From positions 1-13,958 of the forward strand of contig JAPHSC010000150.1 in the NCBI GenBank assembly GCA_026193125.1: 13,958 bases of DNA. Reading direction: 5' to 3'. Made by a program: the position numbers and the translations under genes. The notes beneath the pieces were generated by a model. The model searched no databases. It worked only from the letters and a program-made list of their open reading frames with translations, and was not told the DNA's origin. Of the stretch, positions 1 through 6,883 are shown one piece after another (position 1 is the stretch's first letter; the number at the start of each line of letters is the position of its first letter). The DNA is from Gammaproteobacteria bacterium. Lineage in GTDB: Bacteria > Pseudomonadota > Gammaproteobacteria > Steroidobacterales > BM003.

Positions 1-559
1 CCGGGTTCCCGGGCATACCCTCGTCCGTCGCGTGCACACCGGATTCCAGATACCCGTACTGCAAAGGGTGAGCGGTCACCTGACACAATCTGTCATCGCG
101 CCAATTGTCGACGTCATCTTCGTCATACATGAGCATCACCGGGATGAGCACCGGAAGCAGGACGATACTCGCAGTTCCAATAATGGGGTATAGGCTGGCA
201 TACATTACTTGAGCGTATACAGGGATCTCGGTATAGGTACAACGCAGTTCGTGAATAGTCTCGATAGGCACTGACAGGCCGCCCACAGCCAGGATGGATA
301 CGTCATCCACGGCATCCACCGTCAACCGTTGCAGGGAACCGTCTGACAGGATCAAGCTGAGTCGGTCTTCCTTGGATACATTGTGACGTACCATCGCGGC
401 CGACGGGTCACACAATATGTAGCTGGTCTCTCCGTCCGGCGTGCTCGCGCAGCCACTCAGCACCATGACCGTTAAAACCGCACAGGCTAGCTGACACCCT
501 CTCACCGGGGTGGATCGCCGCGATCCTGAATCGAACCGGGGATAGCTGGACAGGAGCAT
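1..559 (-). CDS. Putative lipoprotein, 3' end beyond the left edge
   Basis: An open frame of 186 codons runs from an ATG at 559 to the window edge with no stop, so the protein is truncated by the window. The start is supported by GGAGG at 569-565, five bases upstream. The N-terminus has a basic stretch, a hydrophobic run and a lipobox ending LSGC, with the acceptor cysteine at residue 37. That is a long leader; a GTG at codon 19 would give a more typical 19-residue signal peptide but lacks a clear ribosome site. The mature part has a short beta-rich segment (about residues 68-110). A second hydrophobic stretch rich in I, L, V, M and P follows at about 117-145, and then an acidic patch. I do not recognise the family. 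Lipoprotein export to the envelope is inferred from the lipobox alone. Confidence 0.7.
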   Translation of the reverse strand, partial: MLLSSYPRFDSGSRRSTPVRGCQLACAVLTVMVLSGCASTPDGETSYILCDPSAAMVRHNVSKEDRLSLILSDGSLQRLTVDAVDDVSILAVGGLSVPIETIHELRCTYTEIPVYAQVMYASLYPIIGTASIVLLPVLIPVMLMYDEDDVDNWRDDRLCQVTAHPLQYGYLESGVHATDEGMPGNP

Positions 560-816
560 TCGGGCCTCCACTCAATCAGGGGAGCAGTAACCACTATTCC
601 AAATAAAGCCACATATGGGGCAAGAAATGCGCCCTGCTATTTTCTTCTATAACAATCAGAGTCGAAAGCTGCATGGCACTATGCGCTCGCCATTTTGAAT
701 CCGCAAATATATTGCACAGGAATCAAGGTGCCAGGCAGCATTAATTTTTCGCGGGCGAGTGTAGGAAAACGCCAAGCTTATTGCCATGACATTCGCTGTA
801 CGCTCAATGCGCCGCA
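560..816. other. Intergenic region without a recognisable gene
   Basis: This AT-richer gap lies between the start of the left-edge lipoprotein gene and the 3' end of the first GST gene, both on the minus strand. It should carry the promoter of the lipoprotein gene and the end of the GST transcript. I see no convincing hairpin with a T-tract and no good -35/-10 pair. Confidence 0.5.
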
Positions 817-1482
817 TCAATACGCGTAGGGTCCGCCCTTTTCAATCGCAGCCTGGTAGGCCGGCAAGACGCGAATGCGATCGAGAAAGCCCTTAAGCGC
901 CGGGTACTTGCCAGCAAGGTCGACCCGCTGCGCCGCCGCCTCCAGTGGAAAGCTCATCATGATGTCGGCCCCGGTCATCTGGTCACCGCAAAACCAGGTC
1001 GATTTCTGCAGGGTCGCCTCGAGGTATTCCAGGTTGCGTATAACGTTGGGCCCCGAGTACGCATCACGTGCCTTGCTTGCAAGTTTTTTGGCAATGGGCT
1101 TGGCAAAAAACGGCATGGGCGCAGTCTCTATGCGACCCAGAATCAGGGTGATGATCATCAGGGGCATGAAACTGCCCTCGGCATAGTGCAGCCAGTAGCG
1201 ATACTGCAGGTGAGCCGGTGTACCTGGCGCCGGGGCCAAACGTCCTTTGCCGTATTTCTCGATCAGATACTCGATGATCAAACCCGACTCGGCCACCGTC
1301 AGCTCATCATCGGTAATCACCGGCGACTTGCCCAGCGGATGCACCTTGAGCAACTCGGGCGGAGCGAGGTTAGTCGTCTTGTCGCGCTTGTAGTGCTGAA
1401 CCTGGTAGTCAACACCCAGCTCCTCCAGCAGCCACAGGATACGCTGGGAGCGCGAGTTTTCGAGATGATGCAAGGTCAGCAT
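817..1482 (-). CDS. Glutathione S-transferase family protein (Gtt1-like)
   Basis: The product is 221 residues, the usual GST length. It should conjugate glutathione to electrophiles, or reduce peroxides, in the cytoplasm. The N-terminal thioredoxin-like domain (about residues 1-80) starts with a beta strand followed by HHLENSRSQRILWLLEEL, typical of Gtt1-like GSTs; Ser10 or Ser12 is the likely catalytic position. HPLGKSPVI contains the cis-proline (Pro54) and ES at 65-66 is the glutathione-contact pair. The C-terminal helical domain (about 90-215) has the usual GADIMMSFPL segment. The leader before the ATG has only a purine run (GAGAGAGA), a modest ribosome site. It lies 118 bases downstream of rarD on the same strand, so co-transcription is possible. 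The substrate cannot be told from sequence. Confidence 0.92.
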   Translation of the reverse strand: MLTLHHLENSRSQRILWLLEELGVDYQVQHYKRDKTTNLAPPELLKVHPLGKSPVITDDELTVAESGLIIEYLIEKYGKGRLAPAPGTPAHLQYRYWLHYAEGSFMPLMIITLILGRIETAPMPFFAKPIAKKLASKARDAYSGPNVIRNLEYLEATLQKSTWFCGDQMTGADIMMSFPLEAAAQRVDLAGKYPALKGFLDRIRVLPAYQAAIEKGGPYAY

Positions 1483-1600
1483 GTTTTGTCTCTCTCTTTT
1501 AATTGTGGGGACAGTAACCTTAACTACCTGCCCCGGACGTTGTTACTATTGCGCTGACTCGATCCGCTTGCCGATGCCTTGCGAATCTACTCAACGAGTC

Positions 1601-2566
1601 CTACGCAATTTCCCCTGCCTGGCGCGCCCTGCGTAAGCCACGCAACTGTCGACCAGCTCGCCAGGCATCAAAGCCGAACACTGCCACAGCTAACCAGATC
1701 AGGCCAAAGCAAATCGCGTGGGCCACGGTGAATTTTTCACCATAGGCCAGGCCCACGCAAAACTGCATGGTAGGTGCGATGTACTGCAAGAAGCCTATGG
1801 CCGACAACTCCAGGCGCCGGGCCGCCAGTGCAAAGGCCAGCAGCGGCAGCACCGTCAAGGGACCGGCCAGCAGCAACCCGATAATCATTTCCGGCCGCTC
1901 GAGCACAAACACCGACTGGCCGGCATGCATCAACCACAGCAGATAGATGGCGGCGATGGGTGACAACACCAGCACCTCGATGAACAAGCCAGGCATACCA
2001 CCCACCACCACTTGCTTGCGGATCACGCCGTAGCAGGTGAAGGAAATACCCAGGATAATGGACACCACCGGAAACTCGCCGCCGCTGACCGTAAGCACCG
2101 CCACGCCGGCCGCAGCCAGGACCACTGCAATCACCTGCGCGCGACGCAGGTGTTCGCCAAAGAACAGCACACCCACGATCACGTACATCAGGGGATTAAT
2201 GTAATAGCCCAGGCTGGCCTGGAAGATATTCCCGCTCTGCACAGCGTAAATATAGGTCAGCCAGTTCACGGTGATCACCAGCGCCGACATCAACAGGAAC
2301 CCCAGGGTTCGACGATGGATCAGCGCCCGTTTCACTTCCGGCCATTGGTGACGGGTCCAGATAATCAACGCACCGAAGGGCAACGACCAGACGATGCGAT
2401 GGGCCAGCATCTCGAGCGCCGAGACATCTGACATCACCTTGAAGTAAATCGGGAATAGACCCCACATGAGGTAAGCGGCCAGCCCGGCAATGATGCCCTG
2501 GCGGGTGCGTTGCTCGATGGTCTCGCCAGGACTCTGGCCCGGGTTTGTGGGTGGCTGCTGGCTCAC
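1601..2566 (-). CDS. rarD: RarD-type EamA/DMT permease
   Basis: The product is 321 residues of mostly hydrophobic sequence, with about ten membrane segments arranged as two EamA repeats. The first segment region, GIIAGLAAYLMWGLFPIYFK, and the middle block, with YINPLMYVIVGVLFFGE near residues 142-158, match the RarD (chloramphenicol-sensitive protein) subfamily of drug/metabolite transporters, which sits in the inner membrane. The transport substrate is not established for this family. The start is GTG: an in-frame TGA lies four codons upstream and the first internal ATG (codon 35) is already inside the first membrane helix. Only a partial ribosome site (GAAGTG) precedes it. The N-terminal 20 residues are polar and Q/P/T-rich, somewhat longer than in E. 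coli RarD. It is divergent from the second GST gene, with a 92-base gap. Confidence 0.88.
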   Translation of the reverse strand: MSQQPPTNPGQSPGETIEQRTRQGIIAGLAAYLMWGLFPIYFKVMSDVSALEMLAHRIVWSLPFGALIIWTRHQWPEVKRALIHRRTLGFLLMSALVITVNWLTYIYAVQSGNIFQASLGYYINPLMYVIVGVLFFGEHLRRAQVIAVVLAAAGVAVLTVSGGEFPVVSIILGISFTCYGVIRKQVVVGGMPGLFIEVLVLSPIAAIYLLWLMHAGQSVFVLERPEMIIGLLLAGPLTVLPLLAFALAARRLELSAIGFLQYIAPTMQFCVGLAYGEKFTVAHAICFGLIWLAVAVFGFDAWRAGRQLRGLRRARQAGEIA

Positions 2567-2646
2567 GGGATCACTTCAACAAAATTAATCGTGCAGTGTA
2601 GTGCCCCCGGCGCCATATTGCCCGTCAAATTGCCAGCAGCTTTTGC

Positions 2647-2652
2647 TATGCT
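2647..2652 (+). promoter_or_regulatory. Candidate -10 element, gst start possibly leaderless
   Basis: TATGCT ends six bases before the ATG at 2659, so a -10 element here would place transcription start at or next to the start codon. No Shine-Dalgarno sequence precedes this ATG (the leader is CTGGCCCC). No good -35 is seen at 16-18 bases. The element matches the consensus at four of six positions and is only suggestive. Confidence 0.2.
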
Positions 2653-2658
2653 GGCCCC

Positions 2659-3264
2659 ATGATTATCACCTTGTACAACGGCGCGGTATCCGGGCATGCC
2701 CACCGTGTGCGCCTGTTCCTGGCCCTGCTCGGTCTGCCCTATGACCGGATCACCCTGGATATGAAGGCCGGGCAACACAAGACACCGGCGTACCTGGAGC
2801 TCAGCCCCCTGGGCCAGGTGCCCACCCTGGTGGACGGACCCACGGTCATCACTGATTCCACCGCCGCCCTGGTCTACCTTGCTATCAAATACGGCGACGA
2901 ACACTGGCTGCCCAGGGATGCCGAAGGTGCCGCCCGCGTGCAGCGCTGGTTATCCACTGCCTCGGGAGAGTTGTATCGGGGTCCGGTCCTGGCCAGGGCG
3001 GGCAAGTTGTTCGGGCGGGATATTGATATGGCACGGGCGGAGGCGGAGGCTGAACGCCTGTTCGCCTGGATGCAGGCCGAGCTGCATACGCGCACCTGGC
3101 TGGCCGGGGACAAACCCACCATCGCCGATATAGCCATGTACTCCTACATGCGAGTGGCCGACGAAGGTGGCCTGGACCTCTCACCCTATCCCGATATTCT
3201 GCGCTGGCTGGCAGATGTGGAGGCGCTGCCGGGTTTTGAACCCATGCCCCGGTCAAGCACCTAG
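2659..3264 (+). CDS. Glutathione S-transferase family protein
   Basis: The product is 201 residues. The N-terminal thioredoxin-like domain has LYNGAVSGHAHRVRLFLALL, with Ser11 a likely catalytic residue. LGQVPTL contains the cis-proline (Pro55), and DS at 66-67 stands where many GSTs have ES. The C-terminal helical domain includes WLAGDKPTIADIAMYSY, the hallmark N-capping region of the GST core. It differs clearly from the other GST in this window (different active-site region, shorter), so the pair is not a recent tandem duplication. The 3-methyladenine glycosylase gene follows on the same strand after 52 bases, suggesting one transcript linking electrophile removal with alkylation repair. 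The ATG has no visible ribosome site. Function as a glutathione-dependent enzyme is a family inference; the substrate is unknown. Confidence 0.9.
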   Translation: MIITLYNGAVSGHAHRVRLFLALLGLPYDRITLDMKAGQHKTPAYLELSPLGQVPTLVDGPTVITDSTAALVYLAIKYGDEHWLPRDAEGAARVQRWLSTASGELYRGPVLARAGKLFGRDIDMARAEAEAERLFAWMQAELHTRTWLAGDKPTIADIAMYSYMRVADEGGLDLSPYPDILRWLADVEALPGFEPMPRSST

Positions 3265-3276
3265 GGCTGGATTATT

Positions 3277-3308
3277 TTACAGGGCTCAGACCACTATGAC
3301 CGCTGAGC
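3277..3308 (+). repeat. Short dispersed repeat copy with hairpin in the glycosylase leader
   Basis: Bases 3277-3297 match 6813-6833 at 18 of 21 positions (shared core TTACAGGG.TC.GACCAC). In this copy GCTCAG at 3284-3289 can pair with CTGAGC at 3303-3308, a perfect 6-bp stem with a 13-base loop. The 3' arm overlaps the ribosome site of the downstream glycosylase gene. The AT-rich flank followed by ACAGGG-type arms resembles small mobile repeats dispersed in gammaproteobacterial genomes. That attribution is an inference. Confidence 0.55.
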
Positions 3309-3312
3309 AGGT
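3306..3312 (+). promoter_or_regulatory. Ribosome binding site deciding the glycosylase start
   Basis: AGCAGGT matches the Shine-Dalgarno consensus AGGAGGT at six of seven positions and lies four bases before the ATG at 3317. The upstream in-frame ATG at 3296 has no comparable site and falls inside the dispersed repeat. Confidence 0.55.
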
Positions 3313-3316
3313 AGAT

Positions 3317-3982
3317 ATGGCCACAGGCATCAAGACCCCGGGTTCCATGCGACGGCTAGCTGCCCGCTACGGCCGCGGCATCGGAGCCGAGGCGCTTGCG
3401 CGTGACCTGCTTGGTCGATTCCTCGTGCGCACCTGGGACGATAACAACCGGAGTAATACGCGAGCGGTGCTGAAGATTGTGGAAACCGAGGCCTATCTGG
3501 GTCACCCGGACCGCGCAAGCCACGCCTGGGCGGGCCACCGCAGCAAGCGCAACGAATCACTCTACCTGCCAGGGGGCCACTGGTACGTCTATTTCATCTA
3601 CGGTATGTATTACTGCCTGAACGTGGTCGCGGGCGACACGAGTAACGGTGAAGCAGTGCTGATCCGCGCGGGGACTGCGGTGCAGAACGCCCAGCGCATG
3701 GAGGCCAATCGCCGCAAAGCCATTAGCGCCCGCAGGACGAAAGCTGCCGGCAGCGCTGGCGCGCCAGGAAGGATTGACCTGGCGGGCGGCCCGGGCAAGC
3801 TGTGCCAGGCCCTGGAGATTGACCGGGAGTTTGATGGGCTGGCGTGCAACGACCGCCGCTTGTACCTGGCTGCCGGCGACCCCGTGACCGATGAGTCGCG
3901 AATCATGCGATCGGCCCGCGTCGGAATCGACTACGCCGGAACCGCGAGGGACTGGCCGCTGCGTTTTCAGCTGAAAGAGTAA
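3317..3982 (+). CDS. mpg: 3-methyladenine DNA glycosylase, AAG/MPG family
   Basis: The product is about 221 residues and belongs to the family of human AAG (MPG) and bacterial putative 3-methyladenine glycosylases. These monofunctional base-excision enzymes remove 3-methyladenine, hypoxanthine and ethenoadenine. Diagnostic blocks are LARDLLGRFLVR, VETEAYLGHPDRASHA (the glutamate in ETEAY corresponds to the catalytic, water-activating Glu), RNESLYLPGGHWYVYFIYGMYYCLNV (with the tyrosine motif that intercalates into DNA) and DLAGGPGKLCQALEI. Length and domain content look complete. The frame is open upstream to an ATG at 3167, but that would overlap the GST gene by 98 bases. An ATG at 3296 lies in a repeat. 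I chose 3317 for its ribosome site; 3296 remains possible. It follows the GST gene and is probably co-transcribed. Confidence 0.93.
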   Translation: MATGIKTPGSMRRLAARYGRGIGAEALARDLLGRFLVRTWDDNNRSNTRAVLKIVETEAYLGHPDRASHAWAGHRSKRNESLYLPGGHWYVYFIYGMYYCLNVVAGDTSNGEAVLIRAGTAVQNAQRMEANRRKAISARRTKAAGSAGAPGRIDLAGGPGKLCQALEIDREFDGLACNDRRLYLAAGDPVTDESRIMRSARVGIDYAGTARDWPLRFQLKE

Positions 3983-4189
3983 TTGTGGTCCGCAAGCAAA
4001 AGCGGGTGCCGGTGTTAGCTAATTGCCTTGTTTGGTCCGACGTACACTCACAATCAGCATGTAAGGGCGTTTCACGCAGCACTACAAAAAAGGTGCAGCA
4101 ATTACACCCTATCCAAGACTGACCCGATTGTTTTCAAAAAAGGAAGGAGCCGAACCGCGTATACACGTCCGCGGCCCGGCCCCGCTTTT
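3983..4189. other. Intergenic region between convergent genes
   Basis: This 207-base gap separates the ends of the glycosylase and NTF2-like genes. At 4155-4185 it holds very GC-rich short inverted repeats (CCGCG with CGCGG, then GCGG with CCGC) followed by TTTT. The stems are only 4-5 bp, so a terminator role is uncertain. Nothing coding is evident. Confidence 0.4.
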
Positions 4190-4657
4190 CTAGTCGTCCG
4201 ACTCGACCTGGAAGCTGGTCAGCCCCAGGAATTTCCAGCTGTCGCCATCACGCACCAGGGTTTCGATCAAACCCGTGACAGAGCGCTCGGTCTTCTTCTC
4301 GTTGTTTTCCTGAACCTGCACAGAGTGGTAAGTCACCACCGCCGTGTCGCCCGCGACCACTACCTTGCCCGGGAACAGTTCATAGATCAGGGTCTTGCCG
4401 CGCTCCTGGCCAAACCGTGACCACTTCACCATCGATTCGGCGCCACGGGCTCTTGGCCATTCTGCGCCCCAGGAAACCACATCCTTATGAATGTAGTCCG
4501 CCGGCCACTTGCCATTACGTGCTACTTCGTCTTCCCAGGACTGGGACACGACGCCCCACACCGCCGACTGATCCTTGCTCCAGTCACCGGCCTGGACTGT
4601 CGATACCAGTCCAGCAAAGGCAACCATAGCCGTCAGCATCATGATTATTTTTCGCAT
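4190..4657 (-). CDS. Secreted NTF2/SnoaL-like protein
   Basis: The product is 155 residues with a clear Sec signal peptide: MRK, a hydrophobic core, then cleavage expected after VQA at residue 23. The mature part of about 132 residues reads like a small NTF2-like (SnoaL/DUF4440-type) cone fold. A helix-rich first half (QSAVWGVVSQSWEDEVARNG) is followed by alternating strands: VVVAGDTAVVTYHSVQVQ, TERSVTGLIETLVRDGDSWKFLGLTSFQ. The pattern 'mutable loop, then strand, DG..W+' is typical of periplasmic members of unknown function. The start has AAAGGA at 4670-4665, seven bases upstream. The neighbours are the glycosylase gene (convergent) and the DUF885 gene (divergent). The ligand or activity cannot be inferred. 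Confidence 0.82.
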   Translation of the reverse strand: MRKIIMMLTAMVAFAGLVSTVQAGDWSKDQSAVWGVVSQSWEDEVARNGKWPADYIHKDVVSWGAEWPRARGAESMVKWSRFGQERGKTLIYELFPGKVVVAGDTAVVTYHSVQVQENNEKKTERSVTGLIETLVRDGDSWKFLGLTSFQVESDD

Positions 4658-5021
4658 CTATTCGTCCTTTCTAGTTATTGCGTAGGCGGACCGCGACACA
4701 CAGCGTGCGGTAACGAATCCGTTAGACACAGTCTAGCAGACTCTATCGAATCCACACTCCAAAGGGGTTTTTACATATCTTTCAGCTAGTTAATGGCTAC
4801 AAGACGGCCCCGGGCAAGCTTTTTGTCTTGCACAGGCTTCTAGCACTTGCTGGCTATTCCCTGCTATGCGGAAGATCCCGAGACAATGGAATCCGGTCGC
4901 ATTACTGCAGGATTTTCAGGTGCCAACTCACGCGGCACAGTATCGGGACAGGGCAAACTTGCATTCCGCTACCGGTTTTCGGCTACTCTTCGTGATTCAC
5001 TTTCACAGCCGGACCCAAACC
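4658..5021. other. 364-base divergent intergenic region
   Basis: This region should hold the promoters of the NTF2-like gene (minus) and of the DUF885 lipoprotein gene (plus). Its most distinct element is a pair of overlapping dyads at 4723-4742, listed separately. The DUF885 reading frame stays open back to an ATG at 4866, but the 52 residues it would add are not protein-like. They would also bury the lipoprotein signal peptide, so I treat them as non-coding. Confidence 0.5.
4723..4742. promoter_or_regulatory. Two overlapping dyads, candidate operator
   Basis: TAGAC-ACA-GTCTA (4723-4735) is a perfect 5+3+5 inverted repeat. AGTCT-AGC-AGACT (4730-4742) is a second perfect one that shares AGTCTA with it. 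Such dyads in the region between divergent genes are typical of repressor or activator sites. No regulator is identified, and chance occurrence is possible for arms this short. Confidence 0.35.
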
Positions 5022-6797
5022 ATGACACATATTCGCCTGCCCCTGCTCATCGCCACCCTGTTGGCATTGTTGTTCACCGCTGCCTGCCAACAAAAACCTG
5101 AAGCAACACCTGGCCAGGTGGCCTCACCGGCCCAGGACATGGCGGCCACGCCTGACTGGGATGGATTCGTCAACGACTATATCGAAGCCCATTTCGTCGC
5201 CCATCCTGCCCAGGCGGTGATGATGGGTCGGCATGAATTCGACGGTCAGCTGCCGGACTGGAGCCGTGCCGGCATCGCAGCGGAAATAGCCCGACTGAAG
5301 CAAGCCAGGGCTGACGCTCTGGCCTTCGCAGCCGACAGCCTGGACGATCAGCAGAGGTTCCAGCGTGCGTATTTCCTGGCGGTGCTCGACCGTAACCTGT
5401 TCTGGCTGGACAAGGCCAAGGCGCCGTTCAAGAACCCGGCCTTCTACTTTGACTGGATGCTGGATGGACTGGATCCGGCGGTGTACATCACACTCGAGTA
5501 CGCACCCAAGGCCCAGCGTATGCAGGCTTTCACGAAATACCTGACGGCCATCCCCACCGCAACGGCTCAGATTCGCGATAACCTGGCCATACCCATGCCA
5601 AGAACCCTGCTGGAATACGGCGTGGCCTCCTTCGGCGGCATGGCCCAGTATTTCGAACAAGATGTGCCGGCGATCTGGTCCGATGTGGATGACCCGGCCC
5701 TGCAGGCAGAATTTGCCAGCGCAAATGTTGCTGCGGCCAAGGCCATGGCCGATCTTGCCGCCTGGTTGAAGAGCAATAGCGCCACTGCCACCGAAGACTA
5801 TGCCCTGGGTGCAGAATTGTTCAGCCAGATGATCTACGACACCGAGCGGGTTGACATACCGCTGGCCGAGCTGGAAGCCATCGGTCGTGCCGACCTGGCG
5901 CGCAATCAGAAAGCCCTCGCCGAGGCCTGTGCCGAGTTCGCGCCGGGCAAGAGTATTCCGGAATGCTATGCGAAGATGGCCGGGCGTAAACCCGAGGGCG
6001 GCCCGGTCGCCGCAGCCCGCCGCCAGTTAACCGAGCTCAAGGCTTTCCTGATAGAGCATGACATCGTCAGCATTCCCGGCACCGAAGAAGCCCTGGTGGA
6101 GGAATCCCCACCCTACGCCCGCTCCAATTCCGCCTACATCAACACCGCGGGACCCTACGAAACCGACATGCCGTCCACTTATTACATCTCGCCGCCCGAC
6201 CCGTCCTGGTCCCCGGAGGTTCAAAAGGCATACATACCGGGTGAATCGGACTTGCTGTTTACCTCGGTGCATGAAGTCTGGCCCGGGCACTTCCTGAACT
6301 TCGTACACGCTGCACGCGCCGAATGGATCTTCGGCCGCATCTTCGTGACCTACGCGTTCGGCGAGGGCTGGGCCCATTACACCGAAGAGATGATGTACAA
6401 CGACGGGCTGCGCGATCGCTCCCCCGAGACCCATATCGGCCAGCTTTCCAACGCCCTGCTGCGCAATGCACGGTTCCTGTCGGCCATCGGGCTGCACACA
6501 AAGGGAATGAGCGTCGAGGAGTCCAAGCGTATGTTCATGGAAGAGGCCTACCAGGACGAAGGCACCGCCATCCAGCAAGCCAATCGCGGCACCTACGATC
6601 CGGCCTACCTGAACTACACCATGGGCAAGCTGATGATCCGCCAGTTGCGCGATGACTGGGTGGCCAGCCGCGGTGGCAGAAAGGCCTGGCGTGAATTCCA
6701 CGACACCTTCCTGGGCTTCGGCGGACCGCCCATTCCCCTGGTGCGCGCCCAGATGATGGGTGGCGAACCCGAGGCGAAGTTCTTTAGGGCTGACTAG
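5022..6797 (+). CDS. DUF885 family lipoprotein, putative metallopeptidase
   Basis: The product is 591 residues. The N-terminus MTHIRLPLLIATLLALLFTAAC is a lipoprotein signal with the acceptor Cys22 (a threonine at -3 makes the lipobox slightly non-standard), so it is probably anchored in the envelope. The rest is a DUF885 domain, a family regarded as zincin-like. HEVWPGHF at residues 417-424 gives the HE...GH metal motif, and GEGWAHYTEE at about 447-456 gives the second conserved glutamate block. A family role as periplasmic peptidase or carboxypeptidase is plausible but not demonstrated for most members. I chose the ATG at 5022 because it begins the signal peptide directly; the ribosome site is weak (CCGGACCC). 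The length is normal for the family and all the motifs are intact. The gene ends 19 bases before a strong terminator. Confidence 0.88.
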   Translation: MTHIRLPLLIATLLALLFTAACQQKPEATPGQVASPAQDMAATPDWDGFVNDYIEAHFVAHPAQAVMMGRHEFDGQLPDWSRAGIAAEIARLKQARADALAFAADSLDDQQRFQRAYFLAVLDRNLFWLDKAKAPFKNPAFYFDWMLDGLDPAVYITLEYAPKAQRMQAFTKYLTAIPTATAQIRDNLAIPMPRTLLEYGVASFGGMAQYFEQDVPAIWSDVDDPALQAEFASANVAAAKAMADLAAWLKSNSATATEDYALGAELFSQMIYDTERVDIPLAELEAIGRADLARNQKALAEACAEFAPGKSIPECYAKMAGRKPEGGPVAAARRQLTELKAFLIEHDIVSIPGTEEALVEESPPYARSNSAYINTAGPYETDMPSTYYISPPDPSWSPEVQKAYIPGESDLLFTSVHEVWPGHFLNFVHAARAEWIFGRIFVTYAFGEGWAHYTEEMMYNDGLRDRSPETHIGQLSNALLRNARFLSAIGLHTKGMSVEESKRMFMEEAYQDEGTAIQQANRGTYDPAYLNYTMGKLMIRQLRDDWVASRGGRKAWREFHDTFLGFGGPPIPLVRAQMMGGEPEAKFFRAD

Positions 6798-6812
6798 ATA
6801 ACAACCAAAAAA

Positions 6813-6833
6813 TTACAGGGGTCGGACCACGAT
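6813..6833 (+). repeat. Second copy of the short dispersed repeat
   Basis: TTACAGGGGTCGGACCAC and three following bases match 3277-3297 at 18 of 21 positions. This copy forms the 5' arm of the terminator hairpin at 6817-6861, so the repeat has been put to use as, or arrived as, a transcription terminator. Confidence 0.55.
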
Positions 6834-6861
6834 ATTAGTATCGCCGGTTCGACCCCTTTTT
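6817..6861. terminator. Bidirectional intrinsic terminator between convergent genes
   Basis: AGGGGTCG at 6817-6824 pairs perfectly with CGACCCCT at 6850-6857. GACC and GGTT extend the stem to 12 bp with one G-U pair. An inner hairpin CGATA-TTAG-TATCG caps it. TTTTT (6857-6861) follows on the plus strand, and an A-run (6807-6812) precedes it, giving a T-run on the minus strand. It ends both the DUF885 gene and the convergent TPR gene. Confidence 0.88.
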
Positions 6862-6883
6862 GTTGTCGCATTCGCGTCCCGGG

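Noticed and set aside
3167..3316. Longer glycosylase frame starting at 3167 (or 3296)
   Set aside because: The 3167 start overlaps the GST gene by 98 bases. The 3296 start lies within a dispersed repeat and lacks a ribosome site. The start at 3317 has AGCAGGT four bases before it.
4113..4135. Possible third, degenerate copy of the dispersed repeat (GACTGACCCGATTGTTTTC)
   Set aside because: The similarity is limited to a GAC..GACCC-like core with no pairing arm and no AT-rich ACAGGG partner, so it is too weak to distinguish from chance.
4155..4190. GC-rich inverted repeats followed by TTTT after the glycosylase gene
   Set aside because: The stems are only 4-5 bp. The better 5-bp stem is separated from the T-run by more than ten bases, so it was not called as a terminator.
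4866..5021. Upstream extension of the DUF885 reading frame by 52 residues to an ATG at 4866
   Set aside because: The added residues do not look like protein and would place the lipoprotein signal peptide in the interior. The ATG at 5022 begins the signal directly.
6027..6701. Minus-strand frame of 224 codons antisense to the DUF885 gene
   Set aside because: It is a mirror frame of a gene with intact HE..PGH and GEGW motifs. It has no ribosome site or family resemblance of its own.
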